Shown here piece after piece: positions 1 to 8,830 of a stretch of 64,000 bases of DNA. How positions within the stretch are numbered: the first letter of the stretch is position 1; each line of letters starts with the position of its first letter. Under the pieces are notes generated by a model, which saw only the letters and a list, made by a program, of their open reading frames with translations, searched no databases and was not told the origin of the DNA. A program made the translations under genes and the position numbers. The stretch is from contig DASXOZ010000013.1 in NCBI GenBank assembly GCA_036493895.1, forward strand, positions 186,001-250,000. The letters run 5' to 3'. Source of the DNA: Candidatus Binatia bacterium. Lineage in GTDB: Bacteria > Desulfobacterota > Binatia > UBA1149 > CAITLU01.

Positions 1-845
1 GCCTGGTAATCGGCGCCCTTGCAATTGTTGTTCTGCCCGAAGGAGACGACTGCGACGATGCTCGACGTGTCGTTCAGGTAGACGCCGCCGCCGGAATCGC
101 CGAAGCAGGTTCCGCCCTGGCCTCCCGACGCGCTCGGATTGTTGGACGTGTGCACGTTGAAGCCGCCGTCCAGCGCGCCGCGCAGGTTGACGATGCGCGA
201 CGTCGACTTGAACCTCTGGTCCAGCTCGAGCGACTTGGGCTTGACCTCCTGGATTCCATAACCGGCCGTCTCGACGATCACCTTGTTGTGGCCCCTGCCG
301 TGGCGGCCGGCCAGGGCATCGAGAGTCCCGACGGGCGCCAGTGACGCGAACGTCGCGATGTCGCTCGGCGCGTCGAGGACGACGACGCCGACGTCGTGGT
401 CGGCCGGAAATTCCCCGAAATTGTCGTAGAGCGGATGGGGGTACGACGTGCCGCGCGCGAAATTCGGATTGGCCTCGAGCCACGCGCTTCGTGCTGCGTA
501 GAGGCCGGCCGTATCGTTCGGGAAGTCGGCGCTTTTTGGAAAGTCCGCGAGGTCCACGCTCTCGTCAAAGCTGATCCATACGTCGTTGCCGCCGCTTCCA
601 CCGGTCGTGACCTGGCCGTCAGTGCCGATCGCGAACGTGCAGTGGCCTGCGCTGAGGAACACCGTCGGCGCGAGCAGGTCTCCCGAGCAGCTGAACCAGC
701 CGGGCTCGGTCGGATCGAAGAAGAGCATGAAGCCGACGTAAGGATGCTCTCCCGCGTCGGGGCTTCCGAACGTGATGGCGTGTGCGGCGGTGGAAAGGCC
801 GAGCAGCACGAGGGTCGCGGCGGCGACGAAAGTTCGACGGTTCAC
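1..845 (-). CDS. Secreted trypsin-like serine protease (C-terminus beyond window)
   Basis: Reading from a GTG at 845 gives an open frame that runs off the left edge after about 281 residues. AAGGAG sits 6 nt upstream of the start. Residues 1-23 form a signal peptide ending AHA. The chymotrypsin-fold catalytic triad is visible: His in SAGHC (about residue 68), Asp in ADHDVGVV, and Ser in FGDSGGG near the edge. It is probably exported and hydrolyses peptide bonds outside the cytoplasm; the substrate is unknown. It lies 116 nt downstream of the FprA-like gene on the same strand but has its own ribosome site, so it may be separately expressed. The fold is clear; the missing C-terminus may carry an anchor or dockerin. 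Confidence 0.85.
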   Translation of the reverse strand, partial: MNRRTFVAAATLVLLGLSTAAHAITFGSPDAGEHPYVGFMLFFDPTEPGWFSCSGDLLAPTVFLSAGHCTFAIGTDGQVTTGGSGGNDVWISFDESVDLADFPKSADFPNDTAGLYAARSAWLEANPNFARGTSYPHPLYDNFGEFPADHDVGVVVLDAPSDIATFASLAPVGTLDALAGRHGRGHNKVIVETAGYGIQEVKPKSLELDQRFKSTSRIVNLRGALDGGFNVHTSNNPSASGGQGGTCFGDSGGGVYLNDTSSIVAVVSFGQNNNCKGADYQ

Positions 846-961
846 GGAGGTCTCCTTCGCGGCCGCGAGCGGGAGCGCAGTGCCCTCTCGTGCAGCCGTC
901 GGACCGATCGTACCGTGGTCCCCCGGCCGAGCCGAACGCGCGATGGCGCCGGCTCGCGCGA

Positions 962-2347
962 TCAGGCCCCGGCCGCAGCAAGCAGTTCGTCGATCGTCGT
1001 CAACTTGCGGCGGATGCGCCCCGACGTCGCTCCGAGGTCGCGTTCGCGGCGGTCGATGAGCTTCCACTGGGGCCAGCCGACGACGCGAACGCCGCGCGCG
1101 GCCAGCAGCGCGTCGACGGCGGTGCGCGCGACGTCGCCGGACGGCGATGCCGGCAGCAGCGGCAGGTCTTCGATCATCCTGGCGACGGTGGCGGCGGCGT
1201 CGGCCTTGTTGGTTCCCACGACCCCGGTGGCACCGCGCTTGATCCAGCCGGCGACGTACAGCTTCGCCGGCGCATCGTAGCCGCGATGCACGCGCCCATC
1301 CAGGTTCGGCACGATTCCGGCCCTTTCGTCGAACGGCAGCTCGGCGATCGGTACGCCGCGATAGCCGACTGCGCGCAGCACGAGCCCGGTCTCCATCTCC
1401 TCGAAGACACCTGTTCCCGTGGCCGCGGAGCGTCCGGCCTCGTCGCGCACGAGCATGTTCTTCTCGATGCGCAACGATCGCACGCGCTCGTCACCGCACA
1501 GCTGGACCGGCGAGTGAAGAAAGCGCAGTTCGAGATGCCTGGTTGCCGCCAGCGGCGGGTTCGCGCCGAGCGACGAGAGCACTTCGAGCTTGTGGCGGTC
1601 GTGGGTACTGTGGGGATCGGTGGCGTCGAGATCGCGGCCGACGAGCTCGCGGTCGAGACGGACGGCGACACCGGGCAGCTCGCCGATGTCCTCCAGCTCC
1701 TTGGCTGCGAATGCCGACTCGGCCGGACCGCGTCGGGCGAGAATCACGACCTCGCGGATGCGGCTGTGCCGCAGCGCTTCGAGTGCGTAGTCGGCGATGT
1801 CGGTCGTCGCAAGGTCGCCGGGGTCACGCAGCAGGATGCGCGCAAGGTCCATCGCGACGTCGCCGATGCCGATGACGACGGCTCTTTCGACGTCCAGATC
1901 GACGTCGAGCGACGTGAACTCCGGGTGGCCGTTGTACCACGCGACGAATTCGGTGGCGGAAAGACTTCCCGGCAGATCCTCGCCGGCAATCCCGAGGCGG
2001 CGATCGCTCTCACAGCCCGTCGCGAACACGACCTGGTCGTAACAGAGCTCGAGGTCGGTGACGCTGAGATCGTCGGTGCCGACTCGCACGTTGCCGAGGT
2101 AACGCACGCGCGGGTCCTCGCACAGGCGGTCCCACGCGGCAGACACGGCTTTGATCTTCGGGTGGTCCGGCGCCACTCCGTAGCGGAGCAGGCCGTAGGG
2201 CGCGGGCAGCTTTTCGATGAGATCGACCTCGACGACGAGGCCTGGGCGCTTGAGCAGCGCTTCGACGGTGTAGAAACCTGCAGGCCCGGCGCCGATGACG
2301 GCGACGCGAAGAGGTCTGGTACTGGTGCCGGGAGTTGCCGCCGCCAT
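962..2347 (-). CDS. FprA-type ferredoxin/adrenodoxin-NADP+ reductase
   Basis: The 461-residue protein resembles mycobacterial FprA and mitochondrial adrenodoxin reductase, FAD enzymes moving electrons between NADPH and ferredoxin. The FAD dinucleotide fold is at the N-terminus (VAVIGAGPAGFY), followed by LPAPYGLLRYGVAPDH, which is characteristic of the family. The NADP site is VVIGIGDVAMDLARIL, and WIKRGATGVVGTNKADA lies near the C-terminus. The ATG at 2347 is chosen because it is the normal distance from the FAD motif; an in-frame ATG at 2437 would add 30 basic, low-complexity residues. It follows mgtE by about 106 nt on the same strand. The electron partner is not identifiable here. Confidence 0.9.
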   Translation of the reverse strand: MAAATPGTSTRPLRVAVIGAGPAGFYTVEALLKRPGLVVEVDLIEKLPAPYGLLRYGVAPDHPKIKAVSAAWDRLCEDPRVRYLGNVRVGTDDLSVTDLELCYDQVVFATGCESDRRLGIAGEDLPGSLSATEFVAWYNGHPEFTSLDVDLDVERAVVIGIGDVAMDLARILLRDPGDLATTDIADYALEALRHSRIREVVILARRGPAESAFAAKELEDIGELPGVAVRLDRELVGRDLDATDPHSTHDRHKLEVLSSLGANPPLAATRHLELRFLHSPVQLCGDERVRSLRIEKNMLVRDEAGRSAATGTGVFEEMETGLVLRAVGYRGVPIAELPFDERAGIVPNLDGRVHRGYDAPAKLYVAGWIKRGATGVVGTNKADAAATVARMIEDLPLLPASPSGDVARTAVDALLAARGVRVVGWPQWKLIDRRERDLGATSGRIRRKLTTIDELLAAAGA

Positions 2348-2453
2348 CGGATCCTGCCGTCGCGTTCTGGCGGCGCCGGCCCCTCGCCGCGCCTCCTTGT
2401 GCTCCGGTGCCGGCGGGGCTGCAACCCGGGCGCGCACACGGCAAGGCTGGCTG

Positions 2454-3857
2454 CTAGAGGATGGTACCGTGCATCACGAGCATCGCGACGCTGAAGTAGA
2501 TCACGAGGCCGGTGACATCGACGAGAGTCGCAACGAACGGGGCGGACGAGGCCGCCGGGTCGGCGCCGAGCCGGCGCAGCAGCAGCGGCAGCATCGAGCC
2601 GGAGATCGTGCCCCACAGCACGACTCCCACCAGCGACAGCGACACCGTGATGCCGACCAGGATCCAGTGCGGTCCGTAAAGGTTGGTGAACGCGCTCCAG
2701 AGGGCGATGCGCAGGAAGCCGATACAGCCGAGAATCGTGCCTAGCGCCAGGCCGGACATCACTTCGCGGCGCGCGATCCTCCACCAGTCGGACAGCCCGA
2801 ACTCGCCGAGCGCCATCGCGCGGATGATGATGGTCGAAGCCTGGGAGCCGGAGTTGCCGCCGCTCGAGATGATCAGCGGCACGAACAGCGCGAGCACGAC
2901 GGCTTTGGAGATCTCGTCCTCGAAATACCCCATCGCGGTGGCTGTCAGCATTTCGCCGAGGAACAGCGCGACGAGCCAGGTCGCCCGCTTGCGCACCATC
3001 GTCGAGAACGGGGTGGTCAAGTACGGATGATCGAGGGCGCCCGGCTCGACGGCGCCCATGCGCAGCACGTTCTCGGTCTCTTCCTCGACCATGACGTCGA
3101 CGATGTCGTCGACGGTGATGCGGCCTACTACGCGCCCGAGCGCGTCCAGCACCGGTACGGCCACGAGATCGTATTTCTCGAAGACGCGCGCCACTTCCTC
3201 CTGGTCCTCGTCCACGCGCACCGAGATCGGCTCGTCGGTCATGAAGCGCTCGAGCGGCGTCTCGTCGTCGTTCAGCAGCAGCGCGCGAAGGGGGACCAGG
3301 CCCTTCAGGCGCCGCTGCGTGTCCGTCACGAAGATTTCCTGGATGTCGTGGAAGTCGTCGGCGTGTCGCCGGATCGAGTCGACGACCTCGCGCACCGTGT
3401 CGGTCGTGGTCGCGACCGCGACCTCGGTCTTCATGATGCCGCCGGCGGTGTCTTCGGGGTACGTCAGCAGCCCGGCGACGTTGCGCCGCACTTCGGGGCT
3501 GGCGCGGCGCAGCAGGCGGTCCTTGCGGTCTTCCTCGAGATGGCCGAGCAGATCGGCCGCGTCGTCGGTGTCGAGACGCTCGAGGACCGAGCTCAGTCGA
3601 GCGTCCGAAAGCAACTCGACGAGCGCGGCTTTCGAGTGGTCGTTGGCTTCGCGGACGACTTCGGAGGCGGTCTCCGGATCGAGGAGGCGAAAGAGCTGTA
3701 GCTGGCGTTCGGGCTCTTCGAGGCTGTCGAGAAGATCGGCGAGATCGGCGGGATGCAGGTCCGAGATCGAGCTGCGCACCGCGGCCTCGTCCCCTGCCTC
3801 GAGCAGGGAACGCAGGTCGCCGTGATCAGCGATCTCGGTTTCCGTCGGAGCGCTCAT
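2454..3857 (-). CDS. mgtE: Magnesium transporter MgtE
   Basis: The 467-residue inner-membrane protein is a Mg2+ channel gated by cytosolic Mg2+. The helical MgtE N-domain spans residues 1-130, with PEDTAGGIMKTE at about 134-145. Two CBS domains follow at about 145-260. The five-helix transmembrane domain spans about 285-467 and contains the family signature PLIISSGGNSGSQAS (327-341). Length matches the family. The upstream ArnT-like gene overlaps its 5' end by 32 nt, so the two are probably co-transcribed. No riboswitch was recognised upstream, and the overlap leaves no room for a separate leader. Confidence 0.95.
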   Translation of the reverse strand: MSAPTETEIADHGDLRSLLEAGDEAAVRSSISDLHPADLADLLDSLEEPERQLQLFRLLDPETASEVVREANDHSKAALVELLSDARLSSVLERLDTDDAADLLGHLEEDRKDRLLRRASPEVRRNVAGLLTYPEDTAGGIMKTEVAVATTTDTVREVVDSIRRHADDFHDIQEIFVTDTQRRLKGLVPLRALLLNDDETPLERFMTDEPISVRVDEDQEEVARVFEKYDLVAVPVLDALGRVVGRITVDDIVDVMVEEETENVLRMGAVEPGALDHPYLTTPFSTMVRKRATWLVALFLGEMLTATAMGYFEDEISKAVVLALFVPLIISSGGNSGSQASTIIIRAMALGEFGLSDWWRIARREVMSGLALGTILGCIGFLRIALWSAFTNLYGPHWILVGITVSLSLVGVVLWGTISGSMLPLLLRRLGADPAASSAPFVATLVDVTGLVIYFSVAMLVMHGTIL

Positions 3858-5691
3858 CTCCGATCCGCCTCTTGATGCGCACCAGGACGAGCGAAGTCCG
3901 GTCCGAAGGGTCGTGGTCCTCGGGGGCGATTGCCTCCTCGACCTCGTACGCTCCGGCTGCTTCGTCGCCGGTCGCGAGTTTCCGCGCCTCGCCGTTGAGG
4001 TCCGGCAGGTACGCGGGCCACGTCAGGAGCCAGGCTCCGTCAATTCCGGGGACGTCGGCGAGCGACTCGCGCACGGGAATCGGCGCGCCCCGGTAGAAGA
4101 CGGCCCCATAATCGAACGCCCGGTAAAAGAACAGCGGAGACTCCAGTGGAACCAGGCCCTGCACACGGGAGACGAAGTCGCGAGCGCTTCTCTTCGACGC
4201 CACTGCCGGCAGCAGCGTCGTCGAGACGGTGGCGGCCAGTGCCAGCACGGCGACGACCGTGGCTGCGACGACCCTGGCCCAGCGTCCGGCCCTCGCGAAA
4301 GTGATCGTCGCCCACGCGGCGGCAAGGATCGCGGCCGCGCAGGCCAGCACGAGGGCACGATTGTCATGGATGGCCTCGAGCATCGGCACGACGTTTCCAA
4401 CGTCCGCGTTGCTGACGAAGTGGCGGAGCCAGGCAGCGGCCGGCACCCCGGCCGCCGCCACGACGAGCAGCAGCGCGATGGTGACGAGAAGGGCTGCGAT
4501 TGCTGCAGCGCCGGTCACGAGCAGTGCGCGCGCAACTCCGCCGGCGCCGGCGCGCACGATGCGCGACCACGACGTGCCGACGAGCATCGCGTAAGCCGGG
4601 TAAGCCGGCAGAAGGTAGACCGCTCGCTTGGAGCCGGCCGCGGAGAACAGCACGAACGTGACTGCTCCCCAGACCACGCAGAAAACGATACGCGCGCGCG
4701 CGGCGACAAGAGCCGGCGAAGGGCCGGCCGAAGCCGCGGAAACGGGCGGCGGTGCCTGCGAGGATCCGTCGTCGGCTGGGGGGCCTTCCGGCAGTGCCTG
4801 CGTGTCGCTGCCGCGTACCGGAAGCAGCGCGAACGCCACCAGGCCGGGAGCGAACAGCGTCCATGGCGCCATCCCCGCCGCCAGAAGCGGAACGTAGTAC
4901 CAGAACGGTGCGACGTGCCCGGCCTCGACCGAATCCGGATCGATGACGCGGTAGAAGTTCTCCTTGAGAATCTGCTTCGCGAAGAACGCGCTGCCGCCGC
5001 TGGCCAGCGCTGCGGCGTACCACACCAGCGCCGCGCCCGCGGCGAGCGCGAGCAGGCGGACTTCACGCCAGCCGACGAAGCGCAGCTCGCCGCGCACGGC
5101 CAGGGTCACCAGCGCGACCGTGCAAGGCAGCACCAGGCCGATCGGCCCCTTGGTCAGAGTTGCCGCAGTGAGCAGCGCGAAGACGATCGCGGGCACGCGC
5201 CGGCCGGTCGCGACGGCGTGCTCGAACAGGAGCAGTGCCATCGTGATCAGCGCAGCCAGCACGACGTCCACGCGCGCGCTGACCGAGGACGCCAGCCACT
5301 GGAAGCTCGTCCCGAGCACCACGACGACCACGACCGCCGTTGCGGGACCCCACCACGTCCATGCCGCCATCGCGGTGGCAGCCGCGGCCGTAAGCGCCAG
5401 CACGAGCCCGGGAAGGCGGATCGCGCTCTCGCTCGTCGCTCCGCGGGCCAGGCACGACAGCGCCGCCATCCAGTGGAACAGCGGCGGTTTGGACGGAAGC
5501 TCGTCGCCGTTACGGCGCGGCAGAACGAGCCCTTCGCCGCGGACGATGGTCTGGACGACCAGCGCCTCGCGCGGCTCGCCTTTGGTGAAGAACGGTGTGC
5601 GGTCGCTGATCGCGGGCGCCGCGACGAGCGCAGCCAGCGCGAGGAAGCCGGCGATGGCGGCTCCCGCAACGAGGCGCCCGTAGCCCTTCAT
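3826..5691 (-). CDS. ArnT/PMT-family polyprenyl-phosphate glycosyltransferase
   Basis: This 621-residue polytopic protein belongs to the ArnT/dolichyl-phosphate mannosyltransferase superfamily (GT-C fold). After a first transmembrane helix (residues 5-28), the periplasmic loop carries TKGEPREAL, the acidic active-site region, and then SKPPLFHWM, the usual loop following it. About ten further hydrophobic segments follow, and the C-terminal third is soluble. The family transfers a sugar from a polyprenyl-phosphate donor to lipid A or another periplasmic acceptor; the acceptor cannot be told here. The ATG at 5691 begins directly before the first helix; a longer frame upstream lacks membrane character. 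It overlaps mgtE by 32 nt. A divergent promoter probably lies at 5692-5830. Confidence 0.85.
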   Translation of the reverse strand: MKGYGRLVAGAAIAGFLALAALVAAPAISDRTPFFTKGEPREALVVQTIVRGEGLVLPRRNGDELPSKPPLFHWMAALSCLARGATSESAIRLPGLVLALTAAAATAMAAWTWWGPATAVVVVVVLGTSFQWLASSVSARVDVVLAALITMALLLFEHAVATGRRVPAIVFALLTAATLTKGPIGLVLPCTVALVTLAVRGELRFVGWREVRLLALAAGAALVWYAAALASGGSAFFAKQILKENFYRVIDPDSVEAGHVAPFWYYVPLLAAGMAPWTLFAPGLVAFALLPVRGSDTQALPEGPPADDGSSQAPPPVSAASAGPSPALVAARARIVFCVVWGAVTFVLFSAAGSKRAVYLLPAYPAYAMLVGTSWSRIVRAGAGGVARALLVTGAAAIAALLVTIALLLVVAAAGVPAAAWLRHFVSNADVGNVVPMLEAIHDNRALVLACAAAILAAAWATITFARAGRWARVVAATVVAVLALAATVSTTLLPAVASKRSARDFVSRVQGLVPLESPLFFYRAFDYGAVFYRGAPIPVRESLADVPGIDGAWLLTWPAYLPDLNGEARKLATGDEAAGAYEVEEAIAPEDHDPSDRTSLVLVRIKRRIGDERSDGNRDR

Positions 5692-5830
5692 CCTGGAAGA
5701 CCGGCGACCATGGTGTCCCGGCGCGATGGACGGCCGTGGGAATCGTGACGTTATAACCGGCGCACCGGCGCTTGCCACCCGTGCGTAGAGGATTTGCCGC
5801 CGGCTCCGGCCTTGGCTAGCCTCCGCCGCC

Positions 5831-6193
5831 ATGCCGCTGACCTCGGCCTCTTCGCTTCCTTCCCGGCTAGCATCGGTCTTCGATTTCCTTGCCGCGCTTG
5901 CCCGGCGCCATCTCGCGTCGCGCGTCGGACCACGCGGATCGATCCACGTGTTCTCGAGCGCCGGCGGCATTTTCACGCTCGTGCACCAGCACCGCGTCCT
6001 TTGCGCAGGAGAGATCATCGAAGACCGGATCGCCCAGCTCCGCTGCGTCGACGGCGGCTACCAGCTCTTCTGGAAGAAGGGCAACGGGCGCTGGACCGCG
6101 TATTGCGGACAGGGCTGCGATCCCTTTGTCGGATCGATCGACGATTGCCTGTCGGAGATCGCGCGCGACCCGTTCGGCTGTTACTGGTCTTGA
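5831..6193 (+). CDS. Small DUF3024-like protein
   Basis: This 120-residue soluble protein ends in DPFGCYWS, close to the C-terminal signature (DPYGCFWG-like) I associate with the DUF3024 family. It also has the family's central aromatic strand (GYQLFWKKGNGRWTAY) and a run of cysteines and aromatics (YCGQGCDPF). Function is unknown for the family. Its TGA stop overlaps a TTG that starts the next gene (TTGA), suggesting translational coupling to the metallo-beta-lactamase-fold lipoprotein. Assignment to DUF3024 rests on motif memory and is moderate. Confidence 0.65.
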   Translation: MPLTSASSLPSRLASVFDFLAALARRHLASRVGPRGSIHVFSSAGGIFTLVHQHRVLCAGEIIEDRIAQLRCVDGGYQLFWKKGNGRWTAYCGQGCDPFVGSIDDCLSEIARDPFGCYWS

Positions 6194-7191
6194 TCCTGGC
6201 TCGTCCCATCCGCAGTGGGCCGGTGGTCCTCGTCGCCGCATTGCTCGGCTCCGTCGCACTCGCCTGTCATTCACCGCTTCCGATTCCGAAGATCGACTCG
6301 ACGCTCGAAGGCTGGGCGCAGCCATACGAGGGAGTCGCGGGAGTTCGCATCCACGCGTTCCGCACCGGCGCCGTGCGCAGCGCCGAGGGTGCTGCGTTTG
6401 CCGGCGGGAGCTGGACTTCGGTGATCCAGATGGGCGCGTGGGCTTTCGTCATCGAGCATCCGGGCGGCGGGCTGATCGTTTTCGACACGGGGATCTCGCA
6501 AAGGGCGCGCACCGATCCCGAGCATTTCGTCGGATGGCTCGGTGCCAGGCTCAATATGCTCGACGTGCCCGAGGGCGCGGGCCTGGCCGACCAGATGCGC
6601 GCAGCCGGCCTGGACCCCGCCAACGTGCAGAAGGTCGTGATCTCGCACCTGCACTTCGACCACACGGGCGGCATCCGCGATTTTCCGAATGCAACCGTCA
6701 TCGTCGCGAAGGCCGAGAAGGACTGGGTCCTTCACGGCCTGACGCGAATGGACTTCGTCGACACCGACGCGCTCGCAGGCATCGAGCGGTGGCAGGAGAT
6801 CGATTTCCAGGCGGAAAAGCCGATGGCCACGTTCGTGGCGGTCCACGACCTTCTCGGGGACGGCAGCCTGCTTGCGGTCGACCTTGCCGGTCACACGCCG
6901 GGCAGCACGGGGCTGATCGTGCGCACGGCCGATGCGCCGGTGCTGCTGACCGGCGATGCGGCATGGACCGAGAACAGCTGGCGCTGGCCGGCGCGGCCGA
7001 TTTCGGCGTGGGACATGGCGCTGTGGTGGGAGCAGGCCTGGCGCATCCACAAGTTCGCGATGCTCGAGCCTCGTCTCGTCGTCGTGCCGGGCCACGACGA
7101 CAAAGCCGTGGCGGCGATCGGGATCGCGAGCTTCATCGTGCACGACCTGGCGCCGGCTGCGGCGCCGAAGAAGACGCCCGCCGCGGCCTAG
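6190..7191 (+). CDS. Metallo-beta-lactamase-fold hydrolase, predicted lipoprotein (AHL-lactonase-like)
   Basis: The 333-residue protein has the MBL zinc motif HLHFDHTGG, a second-site GHTPGS, TGDAAW and a late PGHD, the arrangement of the N-acyl-homoserine lactonase/AttM branch. The proposed TTG start at 6190 overlaps the preceding stop and gives a short hydrophobic leader ending VALACHS, a plausible lipobox with Cys about 26. It would then be attached to the periplasmic side. Upstream in-frame codons lack membrane character. Whether it opens homoserine lactones or another ester/lactone is not decided by the sequence. It converges with the TadG-like gene, 16 nt away. Confidence 0.8.
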   Translation: MILARPIRSGPVVLVAALLGSVALACHSPLPIPKIDSTLEGWAQPYEGVAGVRIHAFRTGAVRSAEGAAFAGGSWTSVIQMGAWAFVIEHPGGGLIVFDTGISQRARTDPEHFVGWLGARLNMLDVPEGAGLADQMRAAGLDPANVQKVVISHLHFDHTGGIRDFPNATVIVAKAEKDWVLHGLTRMDFVDTDALAGIERWQEIDFQAEKPMATFVAVHDLLGDGSLLAVDLAGHTPGSTGLIVRTADAPVLLTGDAAWTENSWRWPARPISAWDMALWWEQAWRIHKFAMLEPRLVVVPGHDDKAVAAIGIASFIVHDLAPAAAPKKTPAAA

Positions 7192-7207
7192 CAGGACTGC
7201 TGGCTGC

Positions 7208-8293
7208 CTACTCGACCATTCCCGGCAGACCGTACAGCGTGCCGTAGTCGTTGTTGCCGTTGCCGGCCCCGATGTCGGTGATTCCGCAGTCGACCTGCGC
7301 CGTCATCGCTTTCGACGGCGCCGAAGTCACCGAATTGATCGTGGCCTTGGCGAACCCGACGATCGGCTTGGAACCGGTCGGGTTGCTGCAACTCGTGTCC
7401 TGGTAGACCGGAATCAGCACCGTCCAGTTGCCGCTGGCGTCCTTCTTCGAGTCGTAGAGCGCCACCATGTCGGGGAAGGCGCTCGCAACCGTGCCGCCGG
7501 TGAAGTTGAACGACGTCGCGCCTGCCGTGGTTGCCGGGCTCGTGTAGCTGCCGTCCTGCAGCCCGTTGAGGATGTTCTTGAGCTTGGCGGCGTTCGACGG
7601 AGAGTCGGTGAACGTGTCCCAGCCGGCGCATCCGGTCGCGGTCCCGGTCGGGTAGAACTGGATCGTGTTGTTGCTCTGGCACGAGTGGGAATCGAACCAG
7701 AACGACGAAATGCCGACCGGAAGCTGCTCGGTGCCCGGCGGCACGGCGCCGAGCGGGCTCAGCGTTGCCGCTGACGTCGCGGTGATCGAAAGGCTGTCGA
7801 TCGCGAGCACCCGCGCCGCGGTGGTGGGCACGACGCCGTTTGCCGTCGAGTCGCGCCTCGACTCGATCTGGATCGCCCGCACTCCCTTCGTCTCGGGCGT
7901 GACGGTGTGGCTGGTGGTGTCGTAGACGCCGTAGACCACGTCTGCGCTAAGGACGGTCATCGAGACCCGGGCCGCTTTGTTCAGCGCCGCCACGGAATCG
8001 ATCTTCGCCTGGATGCGCGCCTTGTCGGTGGTCGACAGCGTGTAGTCCTTGTAGCTCGTCGTCGCGCCGAGCGTCTCGTAGACCTTCGCGAGCTCGCGGG
8101 TGCCAGCAAGGCTGCCGGCGTCGGAGACATTCTCGAGCTCTGCCTTCGTCACCAGGCCCGAGCCGATGTCGACGACGAGGGCGACCGTCGCGAGCAGCGA
8201 GAAGAGCGCCATCGCCATCAGGATCCCGGTCGCACCGCGCTGCGGGTTGCGCTGCTGCTGCACGTGCAATGGGAAAGCTTCGTGACCACTCAT
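7208..8293 (-). CDS. TadE/TadG-like pilus-associated protein
   Basis: This 361-residue protein starts with a basic segment and then RGATGILMAMALF, continuing into one hydrophobic helix, VVDIG and a Ser/Thr-rich body, the layout of Flp-pilus TadG-like proteins (N-terminal 'putative Flp pilus-assembly' domain). TadG-type proteins sit in the envelope with a single N-terminal helix. The start is the ATG at 8293, preceded by GAGGAGG at 8 nt spacing; an upstream in-frame ATG lacks this. No other tad genes (tadA, rcpA, flp) occur in the window, so it is an orphan here. The C-terminal 200 residues contain several cysteines and no motif I recognise. Confidence 0.75.
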   Translation of the reverse strand: MSGHEAFPLHVQQQRNPQRGATGILMAMALFSLLATVALVVDIGSGLVTKAELENVSDAGSLAGTRELAKVYETLGATTSYKDYTLSTTDKARIQAKIDSVAALNKAARVSMTVLSADVVYGVYDTTSHTVTPETKGVRAIQIESRRDSTANGVVPTTAARVLAIDSLSITATSAATLSPLGAVPPGTEQLPVGISSFWFDSHSCQSNNTIQFYPTGTATGCAGWDTFTDSPSNAAKLKNILNGLQDGSYTSPATTAGATSFNFTGGTVASAFPDMVALYDSKKDASGNWTVLIPVYQDTSCSNPTGSKPIVGFAKATINSVTSAPSKAMTAQVDCGITDIGAGNGNNDYGTLYGLPGMVE

Positions 8294-8830
8294 CGCAACC
8301 TCCTCGTCCGTGCCGGCGCAGGCATCGCTGCACTCCATGCAGCGCAGCAGTGGTGCGCAGGACAGACGCGTGCGTCGCGATCCGAAGATCGCACTGCGGC
8401 TCCAACCGGCTCGTCCACCTGCGAGGACTGCCGGCTGTGCTCTGCACGCAATTTCTCCGGGACTGGTCGCGTCCCGGGATCTGGACGGTACCCCCGTACC
8501 GCAGCGGCGATCGCCGAATAGCCGGCGACCGAAGACTGCTAATGGCGGCGAACGATCAGTCTGTAAATAGCGCTGACCGGAACATGCCGCGATTAACTGA
8601 ATGAGCGAAAAATAATTCCACCTTCGGGTGAAAACCCGCGTGTTTACGTGCGAAATTGCACGAATTCAGCGAAGCCCGCATCCGGGGGTTTCGGCGCGCG
8701 AGAAGGTGCGTCACCGGACGATGTGCACGCCCACTCGATCGAGTGAACGTGTGCGCAATCGTCCGTTGCTGGTCATGCCCGAGCCAGCGTCCGTCGCGCG
8801 GGCGCCAGGCCCCCTCGCGACGGTGCCGGA
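8294..8830. other. 537-nt intergenic region upstream of the TadG-like gene
   Basis: No convincing coding frame is seen. The part from about 8540 to 8670 is clearly richer in A/T than its surroundings and probably holds the promoter of the minus-strand TadG-like gene. It includes two mutually exclusive small hairpins (8619-8638) and an inverted repeat CGTGC-6 nt-GCACG at 8647-8662, a possible operator. The segment 8670-8830 follows the mutS2 stop and shows no clear terminator. Confidence 0.5.
8619..8638. promoter_or_regulatory. Two overlapping tetraloop hairpins
   Basis: On the plus strand CACC-TTCG-GGTG (8619-8630) and CGGGT-GAAA-ACCCG (8625-8638) share bases and cannot form together. UUCG and GNRA loops are unusually stable in RNA when read on the plus strand. 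The neighbouring genes are read on the minus strand, where the loops lose these sequences. The site is therefore only a candidate attenuator or stray structure. Confidence 0.25.

Noticed and set aside
782..2494. 570-residue plus-strand frame over the FprA-like gene
   Set aside because: It is antisense to a clear FAD/NADP enzyme and has low-complexity composition without motifs.
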